NCBI GenBank assembly: GCA_028583605.1
Contig: CM053331.1
Location: forward strand, 11,144,857 to 11,208,856
Source: Dastarcus helophoroides
Taxonomy: Eukaryota; Arthropoda; Insecta; Coleoptera; Bothrideridae
Reading direction: 5' to 3'
DNA: 64,000 nucleotides
Shown here: positions 23,525-36,000 of the stretch, in pieces
How the letters are laid out: each line of letters starts with the position of its first letter
Position numbering within the stretch: the stretch's first letter is position 1
Program-made: the position numbers and the translations under genes
Notes under the pieces: generated by a model
What the model saw: only the letters and a program-made list of their open reading frames with translations
Database searches by the model: none
Told to the model about the DNA's origin: nothing

Positions 23525-24989
23525 TGTACAGACTCTGGCCGTGGAAGCCTTTGTTTTTATACCAATAATGTTTATTAACTTTTCCAGTAATTGTCATCAA
23601 ATTTAAATTGCTAAGTTGCTCTGGAAAAAAAGGTGAATAACATGAAGGTTTATTTCTTGTTTGGGCATACATAAAAATATTCCCAAGATACCCAAATATG
23701 TAGAATGTGTATTTGTTTATTTTTGACTTTCCATATGTTATTTTTTTTTATTTTCGAGGTCTTTTAGTTCTCTTGTTTTGTGTTCTCTTCTTTCTCTGAC
23801 TATTTTCTTTTATTAAACTTTTTTCTTGAATAATATAATTTTCACTCCCTTCTTGTAGCTTTTTTGAAGATTCAGCTGAAATAATTATCGGTGGAAATGT
23901 CGAAAGGTTTCCATTTAGCTAGAGTTATCCTGATTTTCTTATATATTTTTATCAGGATCCCAGGATCTATGCTGCATTTTAATAAGCTTTTATACTGAAC
24001 ATAGGTGTCACATGGGAATTTGTATTTGTGTGTGTATATTAGGTATGTGTTGTAATACTTTCGGTAGTGGGTTGTTTACCCATAGGATTTTGGACACTGG
24101 TATCTAAAAGTAATATCGATTCTCAAGATGGATTAAGCTTCTTTCCTAAATCGCTTTTTTCGTCGCTTTAATTTTGAAACTATTTTGATATTTCCACGTC
24201 CAAAGAGAAATTCGCATTCTTATGACTGCAATAGGAATATCATTTTTTTTAAATTTTTAGCTATTTTTGTGGTTTATTGCCAATACCATTCTAAGTTCAA
24301 TATAATTCACGAAATTATCGGGGTAACCCTTTCTTCTATAGTATATTTAATCCATTGGACTGTTTGTCTTTTGATTTTTCTCAAAAACTTTATATTTAAG
24401 TGCCTTTGTTATTAGTCCTTGAATGTGTTATTCATTTTTTGCAAACTTCAGTTGCAACCAAAACTGATTTCTCTGTATATTAAAACAAAAATGTCCCTGA
24501 CAGATCTACTAATAGTTAGTTATTCGCATTGTGACAATTACTGATTATTTTAGTTTTTGGTACCCAGGAATTGTCACAACCAAATTTTTCACAACTAAAA
24601 TCCAATTACAAACATAAAAACATTCTAATTCGAAGTCTATCAAACATACTTTATTTCCATTAAAAAAAATTGCATTCATTACAATAAAAACTGCTGAAAT
24701 TTAAGCTAAATTATAATAACCTACCTTAACAGATTCGCTAAGAATCAGAAAAAAATATTTTCGATGAGAAACTGATGTTCTGTTTTGTTTGGAAACGCAT
24801 TTGTATGGGCTACTACCATTAAATCTTCGTTTAAAACTATTGCAAATACATATGGAAACTGACTGAGACCGCAAGAGAATAAAAGTAAGTAAACACTATC
24901 TTATTCTTCATTTATTCCTCCAAACTGGATCACAGAAATAATAAATAAAATTAACAGACATATAGCATTATCTTATTTTTTTTTCTTCA
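23525..24989. other. Unique non-coding sequence
   Basis: No exon, RNA or mobile-element signal could be supported. The open frame at 24185-24415 is hydrophobic and A/T-driven and is not convincing. Confidence 0.4.
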
Positions 24990-25611
24990 AAAATACGTTT
25001 GGTGACTGGGATGATGACAATTCCTGGTGCCATTACCCTGCGTATGTAATTTTTTCTTGGAATGGGGTAACAAATAAATGTTTGAAAGGAGTGTGGAAAA
25101 ACACTCCTAAACGAAGACGGTGACACTAGAAAATCTGTTGTTGATATGAACAAAATAGTCGACTTAGCGAAACAAACAGGTGTAGAAACGTGGAAGATCT
25201 CAAAAAATTTTGATGATATGCTCAAGGAAATGATGAAGAGCAAAAAAAACTTTCAAGGGCATTACTAAAAACCAGTTTTACTATTCAGCTGAAATACAGT
25301 ACCATAGCGGAAATTATGAATCAATTTATTAAAAATGGGGCAGGTTTTGATAGGAGTTTAAAGGCAAGACGGGGTGCCATGGAAGCCTTGCCCACATATT
25401 AACTACTTTTTGCAGGGCGCAAAAGATAAATGCTAATTACATTGGGCACTTTCTCAATAAAAAAAAAATGGGAAATTGGAAAAGCATGAATGGTGACTTG
25501 CTTATTTTTCCTCCAACTCCATTATTTGCTTGAAGAGATGACCTCGTTTAACACTGTTTCATATAACGCGCTACTTGGTTAAAATGTAGCCCGTTAAGCG
25601 GAGTTTTACTG
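24990..25611 (+). pseudogene. Pogo/Tigger-type transposon 3' remnant
   Basis: The plus-strand translation in shifting frames gives a C-terminal transposase-like stretch: VTNKCLKGVWKN near 25065, then DMNKIVDLAKQTGVETWKIS near 25156. The right end reads CCGTTAAGCGGAGTTTTACTG followed by TA. Its reverse complement (CAGTAAAACTCCGCTTAACG) is close in form to pogo/Tigger terminal repeats, which start CAGT and duplicate TA. The left half, including the DDE core and 5' terminal repeat, is missing. Frameshifts make it inactive. Alternative: any Tc1/mariner-superfamily element with similar ends. Confidence 0.6.
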
Positions 25612-25613
25612 TA

Positions 25614-25870
25614 CTTATAGAAAAGGGACAATTGAGAACCACTGACCTGTGCTCAGTTATTTCGAGATAATCGGTAAAATTCGTGTCATTAACTAGGCAA
25701 AGAAGTGATTGCTCTTTGAATTGAATCCAAAAAGCCAACATGTGCTTTGGGACTGTACTCCAAACATGAGAACTAAAGTTTAGTGCTACCCTAACTTCAG
25801 TTTTATAGAGAGTGAGTAGCTGATGAAATGTTAGGTGCATTTTATCTAAATGAAAGCCCAGAAGTAAATA
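25614..25870 (-). pseudogene. Jockey/I-type fragment, copy D (thumb region)
   Basis: On the minus strand the frame at 25840-25571 contains LTFHQLLTLYKTEVRVALNF and SSHVWSTVPKHMLAF. It corresponds to the region after the RT palm in copy A (17215-17110). It starts directly at the TA that ends the Tigger remnant, so the two are joined. Confidence 0.65.
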
Positions 25871-26040
25871 TTACATTTTTATTTTAAAAATAAATACATT
25901 AAAATATTGAATGTAGCTTCTTGAATCTTAAGGTTTCCAGAAATTTCAAATGGCAAAAAAATATGAACTAAATGCTGCAACACGTGACTATTATTAATCT
26001 AGTGCTAAACTCGCAAATTCGCTTTAAATTTACTTTCCCG

Positions 26041-26243
26041 AACTAAAATCCAGTAATGTAAGGCCAATTCTCCCGTAGACGCGCTCGTATCTCATGTTAT
26101 TAAATGGCTAGTGACCTTTTTGGTTCCCGGGGCATTAGCGCTTTAAAAGTTGCGCGTCATTTATAATTCTCACCGCATTTCCACCTGATCCTGCCGCGTC
26201 TAGCGGTGTTTTACTTTAAATTAATTGTCTTTTTTGCTTGCAG
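26041..26243 (+). other. Unique intron sequence upstream of Ig exon A
   Basis: This segment has clearly higher G+C than the surroundings and no repeat character. It ends in a polypyrimidine tract and acceptor (TTGTCTTTTTTGCTTGCAG). It may contain conserved splicing or enhancer signals. Nothing more specific can be read. Confidence 0.4.
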
Positions 26244-26405
26244 CTCAATATGATGCAGTAGGCAACGGCACAGGGGTAGGAACTGGAACGTCCAAATTGA
26301 AAATTACCCTATCGAGAGGTGACCTGAATGCTCGCTTTGAATGTAGGGTTGAAAGCCTTGCTTTAGAAGAGCCTATAATATCGTGGATAACCGCCGATGT
26401 GCACG
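26244..26405 (+). CDS. Ig-superfamily receptor, internal exon A
   Basis: A 162-nt internal exon of a cell-surface immunoglobulin-superfamily protein. The acceptor is CTTGCAG and the donor is GTAAGT. The intron phase is 1 on both sides. The frame encodes QYDAVGNGTGVGTGTSKLKI, a β-strand run, then DLNARFECRVESLALEEPII. 'ARFEC' is the F-strand cysteine region of an Ig domain, and the following residues form the G strand. The last codon is split, and joining to exon B gives 'DVHVRPTKMEL', a natural linker between Ig domains. Base composition stands out from the A+T-rich neighbourhood. In insects this layout, with a next domain containing GARPAA, is typical of Sidestep/nephrin-like adhesion receptors acting in axon guidance or cell recognition; that family assignment is an inference. 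The start codon and signal peptide lie outside the window. Confidence 0.85.
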
Positions 26406-26796
26406 GTAAGTAAGGGTATTAAATTTCGAATCAATTTGTAAAGCAAAAGGATAAATGCATCGGCTCTACTCGAATTAAGGAACTCACGTGAAACTTCGCT
26501 TTGCTTTGGATTTATTTGTCATGTGTGTGTAGTGGTGACTATACAACAGCTTATGCAGCACCGGTGGTCTTGTTTTCCATGAAAGTTTGGAAAGCGCAGC
26601 TTCCCTTAATGAAACGAAAATTAAACATTATTATATTTTTATTGCGAAGACAGAAACCAAGAATAAAAATGGAAAGAGAAATAATTCTTCAGTCATCTAT
26701 TTCAAATTTCAATTTCCCAAGAACCTACTCAGAAAGCTAAAGGAAGGAAATAGAAAAAAATTAATCATTTAGGAATTCTATATTCTTTAGTAAGTT

Positions 26797-26955
26797 TTCG
26801 ACTTTTTACTGGAGACTTTTTTTAGAAGTTTCACGAAAAAAGTTGAGAGTTTAATATTCTACATACCTTATAAATTTCCGACTTTTTACTGGACAGTTTT
26901 TTTAGAAGTTTCACGGAAAATTTTGGGAGTTTAATATTCTACGTACCCTACAATG
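26797..26955. repeat. Tandem duplication, about 80-bp unit, two copies
   Basis: GACTTTTTACTGGA starts at 26800 and again at 26880. Both are followed by TTTTTTTAGAAGTTTCACG and GAGTTTAATATTCTACRTACC. The copies are about 90% alike by eye, so this is a recent local duplication in the intron. Confidence 0.75.
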
Positions 26956-29800
26956 GTTTCAACTATTTGACGTTAAATAATAATTATTACTGTAATTTCG
27001 ACCTTAGTTTAAAATTTAGACTTTATTCTCGATATATTTTTTTAAACCCAAAATTAAAGAAATTGAAAGTCTGCTAACAAATCATAATTCTGGAAACATT
27101 ACCGAAATTTTAAAAAAATTTTGATTTTTGTTTTCGAAATGCTAACTTGAAAAGTCGAAATTTTTGAATATTTCCATTTAAACTTGAGAGACATTTTTTT
27201 TGGGTGTTCTACTCTAACTGTAGAATATGTAACCTCACAATTTGAACTTTAAACTTGAAAATTTTTAAAATTTTGTGTTTTAAGAAATTTATATTTTTGA
27301 GTTTCCTGATTTCCAAATATTGGGTTTTTAAATCAATATTAACATCCTTTGCAATTTTCCCAAAAAAGACCATTCTATCTAAACAGGTGGATATTTTTTT
27401 TAAATAAGAATTACCATCTTCTCTGAATATTTTGATTTTTTTTTAATTAAATATGTTTTACAATATCAACCTTTATTAAGAATTCGGCTTTTTGGAAAAC
27501 GTCGATGTTTTTAACAATGGGCAGTTTAGAAAATCTGTAGGTATATAAGTTTTTTTACTGAAAATTTTTACTGAATTTAAAATTGTTGAAAACTTTTTTT
27601 TCAACATTTCTCCAGAATTTCCACTTTTTTATAGTTTTGACAACCAAAATTTTCATTTATCTATTTTCTCATTTTTCAAAATTTTGGCTTGTTTCCGACG
27701 TTTTTACTTACAGTATAATATTAGGCTCTATAGAGAAAAACCGGCTAGCACCGGATTAGTCGATTTATCTAATTAATAATAATAATAATAGAAAAAAGTA
27801 TAAAAATGAACACGATTAGTAAAAATCCAATCACTGTGTTATATTTTCCTTTACTGAACGTCTGCAAATTATTAACCAAAAGGGAAAGGTCTGAGGGATC
27901 TTCAACGTTATTTATTTGCATACCAAATTTTTGACATTTCCAATCCTTACTTCGTGGAATTCTTTAATATTCAGAACTATTAAATCTTATCGAAACATTA
28001 AAGAATTTTTAATATCTGCTGCTTTTTAATCGTTAAAAAAGTTTAATAGTTATGAATACCAAGTTTTTGTTTGTAAGCCTTGACCTGTCAGATATTTCAG
28101 CACTCCTGAAATTCGTACCGGATTATTGGAAGTTTCGGTGTAGTAAAGGGCTGACTACTGTCGTTATATTTTATTTATTATATTATATTTTAAAAATTTC
28201 AATTTTTATCAATGTTCCATCAATTTTAATTTGATTTTTTTGAAAATTCATCTTTTATTGTAATTTCGCTTTTGTGTACTTTTTCAAAAGTCAAAATTTC
28301 TTTAAATATTTGAACTTTGTTCAAAATTAATTATCATTTTAAACTTTTATTGATTGGTAACATTATCATTTTAAATATTATTTAACAATTCCGCTACCCA
28401 TTTTGGTAATATTTGAATTTTTAGTAATGAAAGTTGATAATACTCTAAAACATTTTTTGAAATATGACTACGTAATATCATTTTTCCAAAATGTTGAATT
28501 TATCTGAAAATTATTTTGACTGTTTTCTGATGAATTCAACTTTTTTGAAAATTTCTGCGTTGATAATCTTGACTTTAAAAATCTAGACCTTTCCAAAACT
28601 CCAATATTTCAAAATTTCCACCATTTCTCAAAACTTTGACTTTTTGTTTTCGACTTTTTTTATAAAATATCGACATATTTTAAAAATTTTTCTTTTTTCA
28701 ATTTCCAATTCTCAATATTTTGGCCTTACTTTTATATCTTGCATTCTGGGTTTTAACTTATCAAAATGTTCGCTATTTCTAAATTGTGATTTTTTATGTG
28801 AAAATTTCGACCTTTTCTTACAATTTTTTAAATGTCATTTAAAATTTTCTTCTTTTTCAAGTTCGCATATTTATCAAAGTTTTGTCTCTGTCTCAAAATC
28901 TTTAATTATTTCGACTTTGGAAATTTAAACATTGATCCCTTTTAAAAATTTCGATATTTCAAAATTTGTACTTTTTATCATTAATTATTTTTATGAAAAT
29001 TTCGTTATTTTCTTATAATCTTGTTTTTTCTTTTATTTTTCTTTCACAATCGATTTTTCCCAGAAATTTTAATTTTTTTTGCAAATTTCGTTATTTCTTC
29101 TTTCCGCTTTTTTAAATTTTCATTTTTACCAAACGTCCGTTTTTTTTCAAAGTGTTGAGTTTCGTAGCTTTTTTGATAATTGCAACTTTTTCTTTAAAAT
29201 TTCGTCTTTTTATGAATTTTGGCTTTGGAAAATTCTTCTACTAGTTTTAGATTTGGACTCTTTCTTTGAGAAATTTGACTTTTTGCTGATTTTGATTTTA
29301 AGGTTATGACTTTCTATAAAACCCGAAATTTCAAAATTTCAACTATTTCTTAATTTTGACTTTAAAATTTCGATTTTTTGAAAATTTGAGTTATTTCGAA
29401 TTCCGAATTTAAAATAAATTCGACATTTCAAAGGACTTTTCTCTAATTTCAATTTTTATCCCAATTTGGCGTTTGTCCTCAAAATTTTTGCTTCAAAATT
29501 TGGATCTTTTATTTGAAATTTAAACTTTTTGCAAACTTTGATTTTTATTTAACTTCTATAGCTTAAAATTTATATTTTATATGAATTTTCACTTTTATTA
29601 AAATTGATTTGCCTCAAAATTGTGTTTTTAAAACATGTTTTGGATAATCTCAACTTTTTGAAAATTTTGAGATTTTTGAAAATGTTTTAACCTTTTGTTT
29701 TAATCTCATGTAGATTTTAATTTCGGGATGTCTGCATTTTTTTTATTTTTAAATCTTGAAGTCTGAAATAAAAAACAGAACGAATTATTTTAAATTTAAA
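26956..29800. repeat. Long low-complexity T-rich tract
   Basis: Variants of TCAAAATTTCGACTTTTT recur on the plus strand for almost 3 kb within the Ig intron. A short (AAT)n microsatellite lies near 27774-27790. Open frames here (28644-28928, 29079-29309) consist of Phe/Leu/Ser/Lys-rich runs from T-rich sequence and are not genes. Confidence 0.7.
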
Positions 29801-30115
29801 TATAGCATTTTCAAAAAATAGAAATTTTGGAAGAAAACGTAGAAATATCTAAGCTTTTTTCCAGAACAAATCCCTTGTCAGTAAAAAGTGCGACGCTTGA
29901 TTATTCCAGTGACGGGTCGTGACTTTTTGAAATGATAGGTTTCTGGGGGTCCAGTAATCCGTTGAAGAAATTTTTTTGGAAAATATACTTCCAAAATTTA
30001 TCGAAATTTTAGTATAGATTACCAAAAACTAAATAACTAGTTATGTTAATTAGATATTTTTCACTTACTTTATCTTTTCTACTTTTGCATCATCTTCTTA
30101 GAATGCCGCCTTCAT
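29801..30115. other. Unannotated spacer
   Basis: A small island of mixed composition (29870-29970) lies between low-complexity DNA and a retrotransposon. No signal was recognised. Confidence 0.35.
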
Positions 30116-31390
30116 TGTTTATTGAAGGTTGGCAACAATCTTGGGCAGTTCGAAATAGTGAGTGAGTATCTATACTTGTCCAGTCTCCGATGTTTTTCAA
30201 CCAGGAATATTTCTTTTTACCTACACCTGGCTTACCCTAAATTTTCCGTTTCATTATTAGTTTGAAGAGTTCATATTTATTTCCACGCATCATATGACCT
30301 AGGTAGGGTATTTTTCGTTTTTTGACTATATTCACTAACTCTCTTTTGCACTGGGCTCCCACATCTCAAGGGCTTCTATTCAGTTAATGGTGCTTACCTT
30401 TAGCGTCCCTGTCTCGCAGCCGTACAACAAAACCGAGTGTACGCAACACCTCACAAAGCGATACCTAAGACTCATACCTAGGGTGGAAATACACAAGAAT
30501 GACCGCATTAAGTTAAAGGTGGCTCTTGTCTGCTCGATTCTGGATATAATTTTTACTTCTGAATCGAGGTTGTTACAAATCCAGGTTCTCAGAGATTTAA
30601 ATTTTTCTACTGCTTCTATTCTTTTCCCATATATACTAATATCTCTGGGTGGCTCTGGGGTTTTTGATATTACAAGTATTTTCGTTTTAGTGGTGTTCAC
30701 TTTAAGGCCATAAGAATCTTCTATTTCAGTAAGTTGATTTAAAAAAAGGTGCAGATGGTCTGGGTTATCCACTATTACCGCGGTGTCATCAGCATATCTG
30801 AGGTTGTTAAGCGTTTTACCGTTGCTCTTAATTTCATCACTTGTGTGTCTTATTGACTCTTCAAAAATGCGTTCGCACTATGAGTTAAATAACATTGAGG
30901 GCAAAATAGAACCCTGTGGGACACATTTGGTTTTGGTATGGCTTTTGGTATGGTTTTTGATCAAAATACAAATTTTTGATGATTAAAATATCGTTTCTAC
31001 CTATATTCCTCGACTCAAATAATTTTAAAAGTTCCACATGATCTATCAGTTCGAACGCCTTCTTATAATATATAAAGCATGCATATACTTTCGTTGCTGG
31101 TCTCTACACTTCTGTAATAAAACATTCAAGCCAAACAATGCTTCTCTAGTTCCCACTTCACGAAATTGAAAGTGTGACTGGCTAATGTCCTCCTCGCATT
31201 CTAAATATCCTTGAATGAATGTTTTTAAGAAACAGTTTGAGAAGATGACTCATTAAGCTTAGAAGCCTATTTTTATAACATCTTTTTGCGCTTGCTTTTT
31301 TCGGAATCGGAATGAGTTCTGACCTTAGTCACTCCCGGTGAAATAGATTTCGTTAAAAAGGCAAACCAACGCATCTATGTGTTCTTCTTT
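30116..31390 (-). pseudogene. Non-LTR retrotransposon RT pseudogene
   Basis: Minus-strand reverse transcriptase. From 31390 downward: a fingers region with RDQQRK, motif A read as CFIYYKKAFELIDHVELL near 31080-31025, a VPQGSIL-like segment near 30930, then motif C RYADDTAVIVDNPDH. The largest intact frame, 30772-30380, carries GLKVNTTKTKILVIS and KFKSLRTWICNNLDSE. The tail (PYLGHMMRGNKYELF, near 30290; GVGKKKYSWLKNIGDW, near 30210) is a well-known C-terminal pattern of non-LTR elements. The motif A aspartate appears as tyrosine, and there are stops and frame changes, so it is dead. The clade is not certain. 5' truncated. Confidence 0.82.
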
Positions 31391-31800
31391 TAAAAGTCTT
31401 ATTATTTTTATATGAATTTTAATCTGGTTTAATATCAAGTCAGTCAAGTCAGATTAGAAAATTTTATAACACACTCGATAAAACAATATTTCGCGTACGT
31501 GAAGACTATTATTATAGGCTTCAGACTGTTGAGAATTGAGAAATGTATGGCGACTGTTAGAGTATCCCGCTAATTTTAAGTAGCCACGTTTGATGCCTAT
31601 TACTTTGTCACCTCTCAGATAGATACACCAGTAAATACTATAATAGGTTTCAAAGCGAGATAACTGAGATTATAGGCTTAACTTAGGTGGCCACGAATTG
31701 CGACTTTTAAGTTAGTCAGTTGTTAACAAATGCTATTTATTATTAAACCTACCTGGAAAATTAAATACAAATTACCTATTTATAATAACTATTAATTTTC

Positions 31801-32058
31801 TGTTAGAACAAGGGTGACCAACCCGCGGCTCATTTGGAACATTTTTGTGACCCGCGAGATTCACCACACTTACAAATTTCTATTTTTCGAACTATCATGC
31901 CAAAACATTTCTTTTTTAATACTTCCGTGTCCAACATTTCTTATCGATCAAAAATAAGCCGGTTTCTACTTCTTTTAATACTTTGCCCAGTGCGGAGTTA
32001 TAATGTATTTTCAAAGTGGCCCGCTAGATCATTTGGGTCGGCCACATCTGTGTTAGAA
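31801..32058. mobile_element. hAT-type MITE, 242 bp, with 8-bp duplication
   Basis: The element spans 31809-32050, flanked by perfect direct repeats TGTTAGAA at 31801-31808 and 32051-32058. The ends read CAAGGGTGACCAACCCGCGG and, at right, CATTTGGGTCGGCCACATCTG. The terminal pattern CARRGGTGGCCAACC and the 8-bp duplication are those of hAT elements. It is too short to encode a transposase, and the open frame at 31834-32091 is coincidental. It lies within the Ig intron. Confidence 0.9.
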
Positions 32059-32099
32059 AAATTTTCCTCCCTGTACCAGCCGCCACACTGACCTTTTAG

Positions 32100-32715
32100 G
32101 ACTTGATTTTATCCAAGACGTCTGTTTTCAAAGCATACTTTAAGTTGTTAATTTATCCATTAAATTGAACCTTTAAAGGAGGAATAATATTTAAATTAGC
32201 CTCATGTCAGACTTGCAAATGCTGGTCGCAGCTTGCAGCAACGATTAACCACACTCCATGAATAGAGATCATTTATAACATTCACAGCATAATTCTCTAG
32301 GACAAGATGTTGAACTCCATAAACGGACAAGTCATGGCCCACAATATGCAAATTAATATGAGATTTGATGCTTCAACTTGGCCCGTATATCGTGAGTCGT
32401 GTACAAATTGGCAATATGCAATAAGTTCTGGTCTGATGATGAAGTGCAGGGCGTTGGGGCGCAAGCATCAATCAATTAGGGATTTGAGCGATTAGCGCCT
32501 ATCAGGGCCTCTGTGTGATATGCTGGCATTAAATAGCGTGCCATTTATTTAATAATTTAGAGCTACCTGTCTGACTTAATATAAATCTCTTTGAAACTTT
32601 GCAGACTCTTGTGAGTATTTAGGTGAAAATGACAGCCAAGTTATTTCCAATACAGCAAGTGTTAAGCAAGTGCTTAACCAAAATATAGTCCTTTTTAAAA
32701 TTTGTAGACATTTTT
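32100..32715. promoter_or_regulatory. Unique intronic island, candidate enhancer
   Basis: This non-repetitive island has balanced composition inside the Ig intron. It contains ATATGCAAATTAATATG at about 32343-32361, combining a POU octamer (ATGCAAAT) with homeodomain-type TAAT sites, and several further ATTA words (for example CAATCAATTAGG at 32468). There is no coding signal. Enhancer function is a guess from composition and motif content only. Confidence 0.35.
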
Positions 32716-32749
32716 ACAATTTAATCGAAACGGGTAGACCTATTATGCC

Positions 32750-33012
32750 CTGCAAGAATAGTGAATAAGGGGATGAAATAAATATTGATGGCTGTTTTAG
32801 ATGTGGATCAATTTTAATTATTGCTTGGCAAAAATTCTAGAATTTTAATGTCATACAGAAAAAAAGTTTCCATAGACAGAAGCTGTCACTGTGTTAAAAT
32901 AAACCGCACAGGAACTTGGTGTCACTAACCGTCGCGTGTGTGTATAGAATATTTTTTTGGAAAAATCAAAGCCATTAGCTCTTGTAAACATCTTCCATAA
33001 AAATATATTTAT
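32750..33012 (-). pseudogene. Jockey/I-type fragment, copy C, 3' part
   Basis: The C-terminal end of the Jockey/I-type family (AAAAAGTTTCCATAGACAGAAG matches copies A and B). It stops where the RTE element begins, at CCATAAAAATATAT. The missing part resumes beyond 38540, at CCGTAAAAATACTTGTAC, the sequence expected next from copy A (CCATGAAAGTACTTGTAT, near 17028). The element was therefore split by the RTE insertion. Confidence 0.75.
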
Positions 33013-33022
33013 ATTAATCGGT

Positions 33023-36000
33023 TTATAACGTTCGCCGTCTTCCGATTCCTAATCTCCATTCTTCTCTATCTCTCCATCCCTCATCTTTTAAATTTCTTTG
33101 CGGTATTTCTTTATTGATTTCCCCTCTCCAGCTTTGGTGCGTTTTTCTCGCTTTCTTCTTCCATGGGGGTTCCAATTTAGGATCTTTTTAGGTAGTCGAT
33201 CTTGTGAGATTTTCTGTACATGTCTGTTGGGTTCTGATGTCATCTACTATATCGTGTCATATTTTTAATGTAGGTCTTATGTGTCGTTTGGTATATGGTC
33301 TTTCCTAGATTTCCTAGTTGCTCATATCCAGCGTTTATTACTTTTTCTGTTCTTTCTTTTAATGACCACACCTCCGAGCTGCAGGTTATTATACTTTTAT
33401 CATTAAGTTATAAATTCTCTCTCCATTCTCTATAGTTATTTTTTTGCCCCATACTATACTACTAAGCATCGCAATTGCTTTTCTTGGATATTCCTTTTTG
33501 ATATTGCCTCATCAAGCGTTCCATCTCTAGAGGTTCACGTTACCAGATCTTTATAGCTTTTCAGTGGTTAATGGTGTGTCCGGTCGCCAGTTTCAGGTCC
33601 TTTTGCTATCCTCAACGCACATATTTTCGGTATTTTTAATATTGACTTAGAGGCCCCATTTTTTGTATTCCTCTATAAGTTTTCGTGTCATGTACTCCAG
33701 ATCATCAATGCTCTGAGCAACTGCCACTTAGTCATCCGCAAGTGATAGCGTATGTAATGTAGTATTGTCGTCTATTAGTAACCTCATAATAGTAAGTAGA
33801 TTTTAAACAGCGTTGAGGATAATAAACAACCCTGTTTAAGACCATTTGTCTCCTGGAACCCTGTTGTTAAACCACCTCCTGTTTTTACTCTAGTTCTTGT
33901 CTTGGTACAGGGATTTTACTGCTTTTTTTATTTTAATGTTTACATCACTAACAAGGAAAGGTCGCGAAGTGTCCGGCGCCGATTTTGCTAATTTTTGGAT
34001 ATGTTTTAAAGGACCAAAATCTAAGAGACACGTATTTTTTTTATCGGCTGATAAACGGTTTTAAGGGTAGTTTTACCCCCTCAAAGTTGAGGCAAAAAAT
34101 GCAGATTTTGCTGTTTCTCGAATACCAAAAATGATATTCGAGTCGTTTTTTTTCCAAAAGTTTTGCTTTAACGAGAAATAAAAATAAAAATTTTTTTTTT
34201 AATTTTCCCACCCCCCTAATGGGGGCAAACTACCCCATTTAGAAGTTTTTTAATCATAAAAATGGTAATTACGTCAGCAAAATTCTGAAAAAAATATATG
34301 TTATTTTATACACCAAAACTAATTTTACCTGTTTTTGGATTTTGTTGAAAAAAATTTTTTTGGGGGGTAAACACCACTTACACGAATACGTATATGATAG
34401 GATGTATTTTTATGATTTTTGTTTTATTTTTTTTCTGAAGCGAAGTATTTCGACGAGAAACTAAAAAAATAATTTTTTAAGATTCTTTCGGTGACCCCTC
34501 ATCCCCACCCTCCACCCTTCCCTGATAGGAGGGTGAGCTACCTACTTAAAAAACTGGAAAATTCGAGATTATTATGATCCCTTTACTATCTATATATACC
34601 AAAGGAAAAGTTTACCAAATTTTTTTAACCCCACCCCTCCTGATAGGGGTAAATTACCCCTTATGAAATTTTTAATTAACAAGAAAATAGTCATTATAAC
34701 AGCTAAATTTTGAAAAATAAATGTTATTTTATACATCAAAATTAATTTTACTTTTATTTGGCTTTTGGTTTGGTGAAGGAAAATATTTTAGGGGTAAACA
34801 CCCTTTAGGTCAAACACGTATATAATAGGATGTATTTCTATGATTTTTAATTCGTTTTTTATCTGAAACGAAGTATTTCAACGAGGAATTAGACAATTAA
34901 TTTTTTTGAACTTTTCCAGTCATCTCTCTTCCTCTCTCTCCACCTTATCTTACCAGAGGGTGAGTATACTACTTAAAAAATCGGAAAATTCGAGATCATT
35001 ACGATCTTTTTTTATACACCGAAAAAAATTCTAAATTTTTGCACCTTCGTAAGGGGATAAACTACTCCTTTCTGAGGTTTTTAAGTATTCAAAAAATTGT
35101 CATTATAACAGTAAAATTTTGAAAAAAAAAAACACTATATTTTATAACCAAAACTTATTTTATTGAATTTTTTTGGGGTTTGTCGAAGAAAAATTTTTGG
35201 GGGTAAACACCCTTTAGAGCAAATATGTGTATAAAATATCTATATAAAAACTGCAATCAGTTGCCTGAACTTTATAAAAATTTAGAAATTTTGTATATTA
35301 GATATACCTACACAAGGAATATGGGAATTTACCAAAACATTTAAGTGCATATTATTATGGCGGTAAAAATATTCGTTTCTTTTTTCCTGGAACGAAATAT
35401 TTCAACAAGAAACAATAAAAATAATTTTTCCGAATTTTTCCAGCCACACCTCGCGTCCTATTTCTATCAGAAGGATAAGTCACCTGGGATGGGAAATGCA
35501 AAAATTTAAAACCTTTCTAAGCTCTGTTTTGTGGTATCTAGAGAGACAGCAATGATCTCGAATTTCCAGTTTTTCAAGTAGATAGCTAACTGGCTCATTC
35601 TACTGGTATGCCAACACGAAGGGTGGGAACGGTAGAACCAAAATTTAAAAATAATATTTTTCTACCTTCTTTAAAATACTTCGTTTCAAAAATAACGAGC
35701 CAAAAATTATACAAATATATCTCCTATTGTATATAAATATTTGCGTTAAGGGTGTTCACCCCCAAAATATTTTCCTTCACCCAAACCCAAATACAGGTAA
35801 AATTAATTTTGATGTATAAAATAACATTTATTTTTCAAAATTGACCTGTTATAATGACTATTTCCTTGTTAATTAAAAATTTCATAAGGGGGTAATTTAC
35901 CCCTATCAGGAGGGGTGGGGGTAAAAAAATTTGGTAAACTTTTTTTCGGTGTATATAGATAGTAGATGGATCATAATAATCTCGAATTTTCCGGTTTTTT

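Noticed and set aside
28644..29309. Hydrophobic Phe/Leu/Ser-rich open frames suggesting membrane proteins
   Set aside because: They arise from T-rich low-complexity DNA. The same pattern appears in every tract of the family and in several frames.
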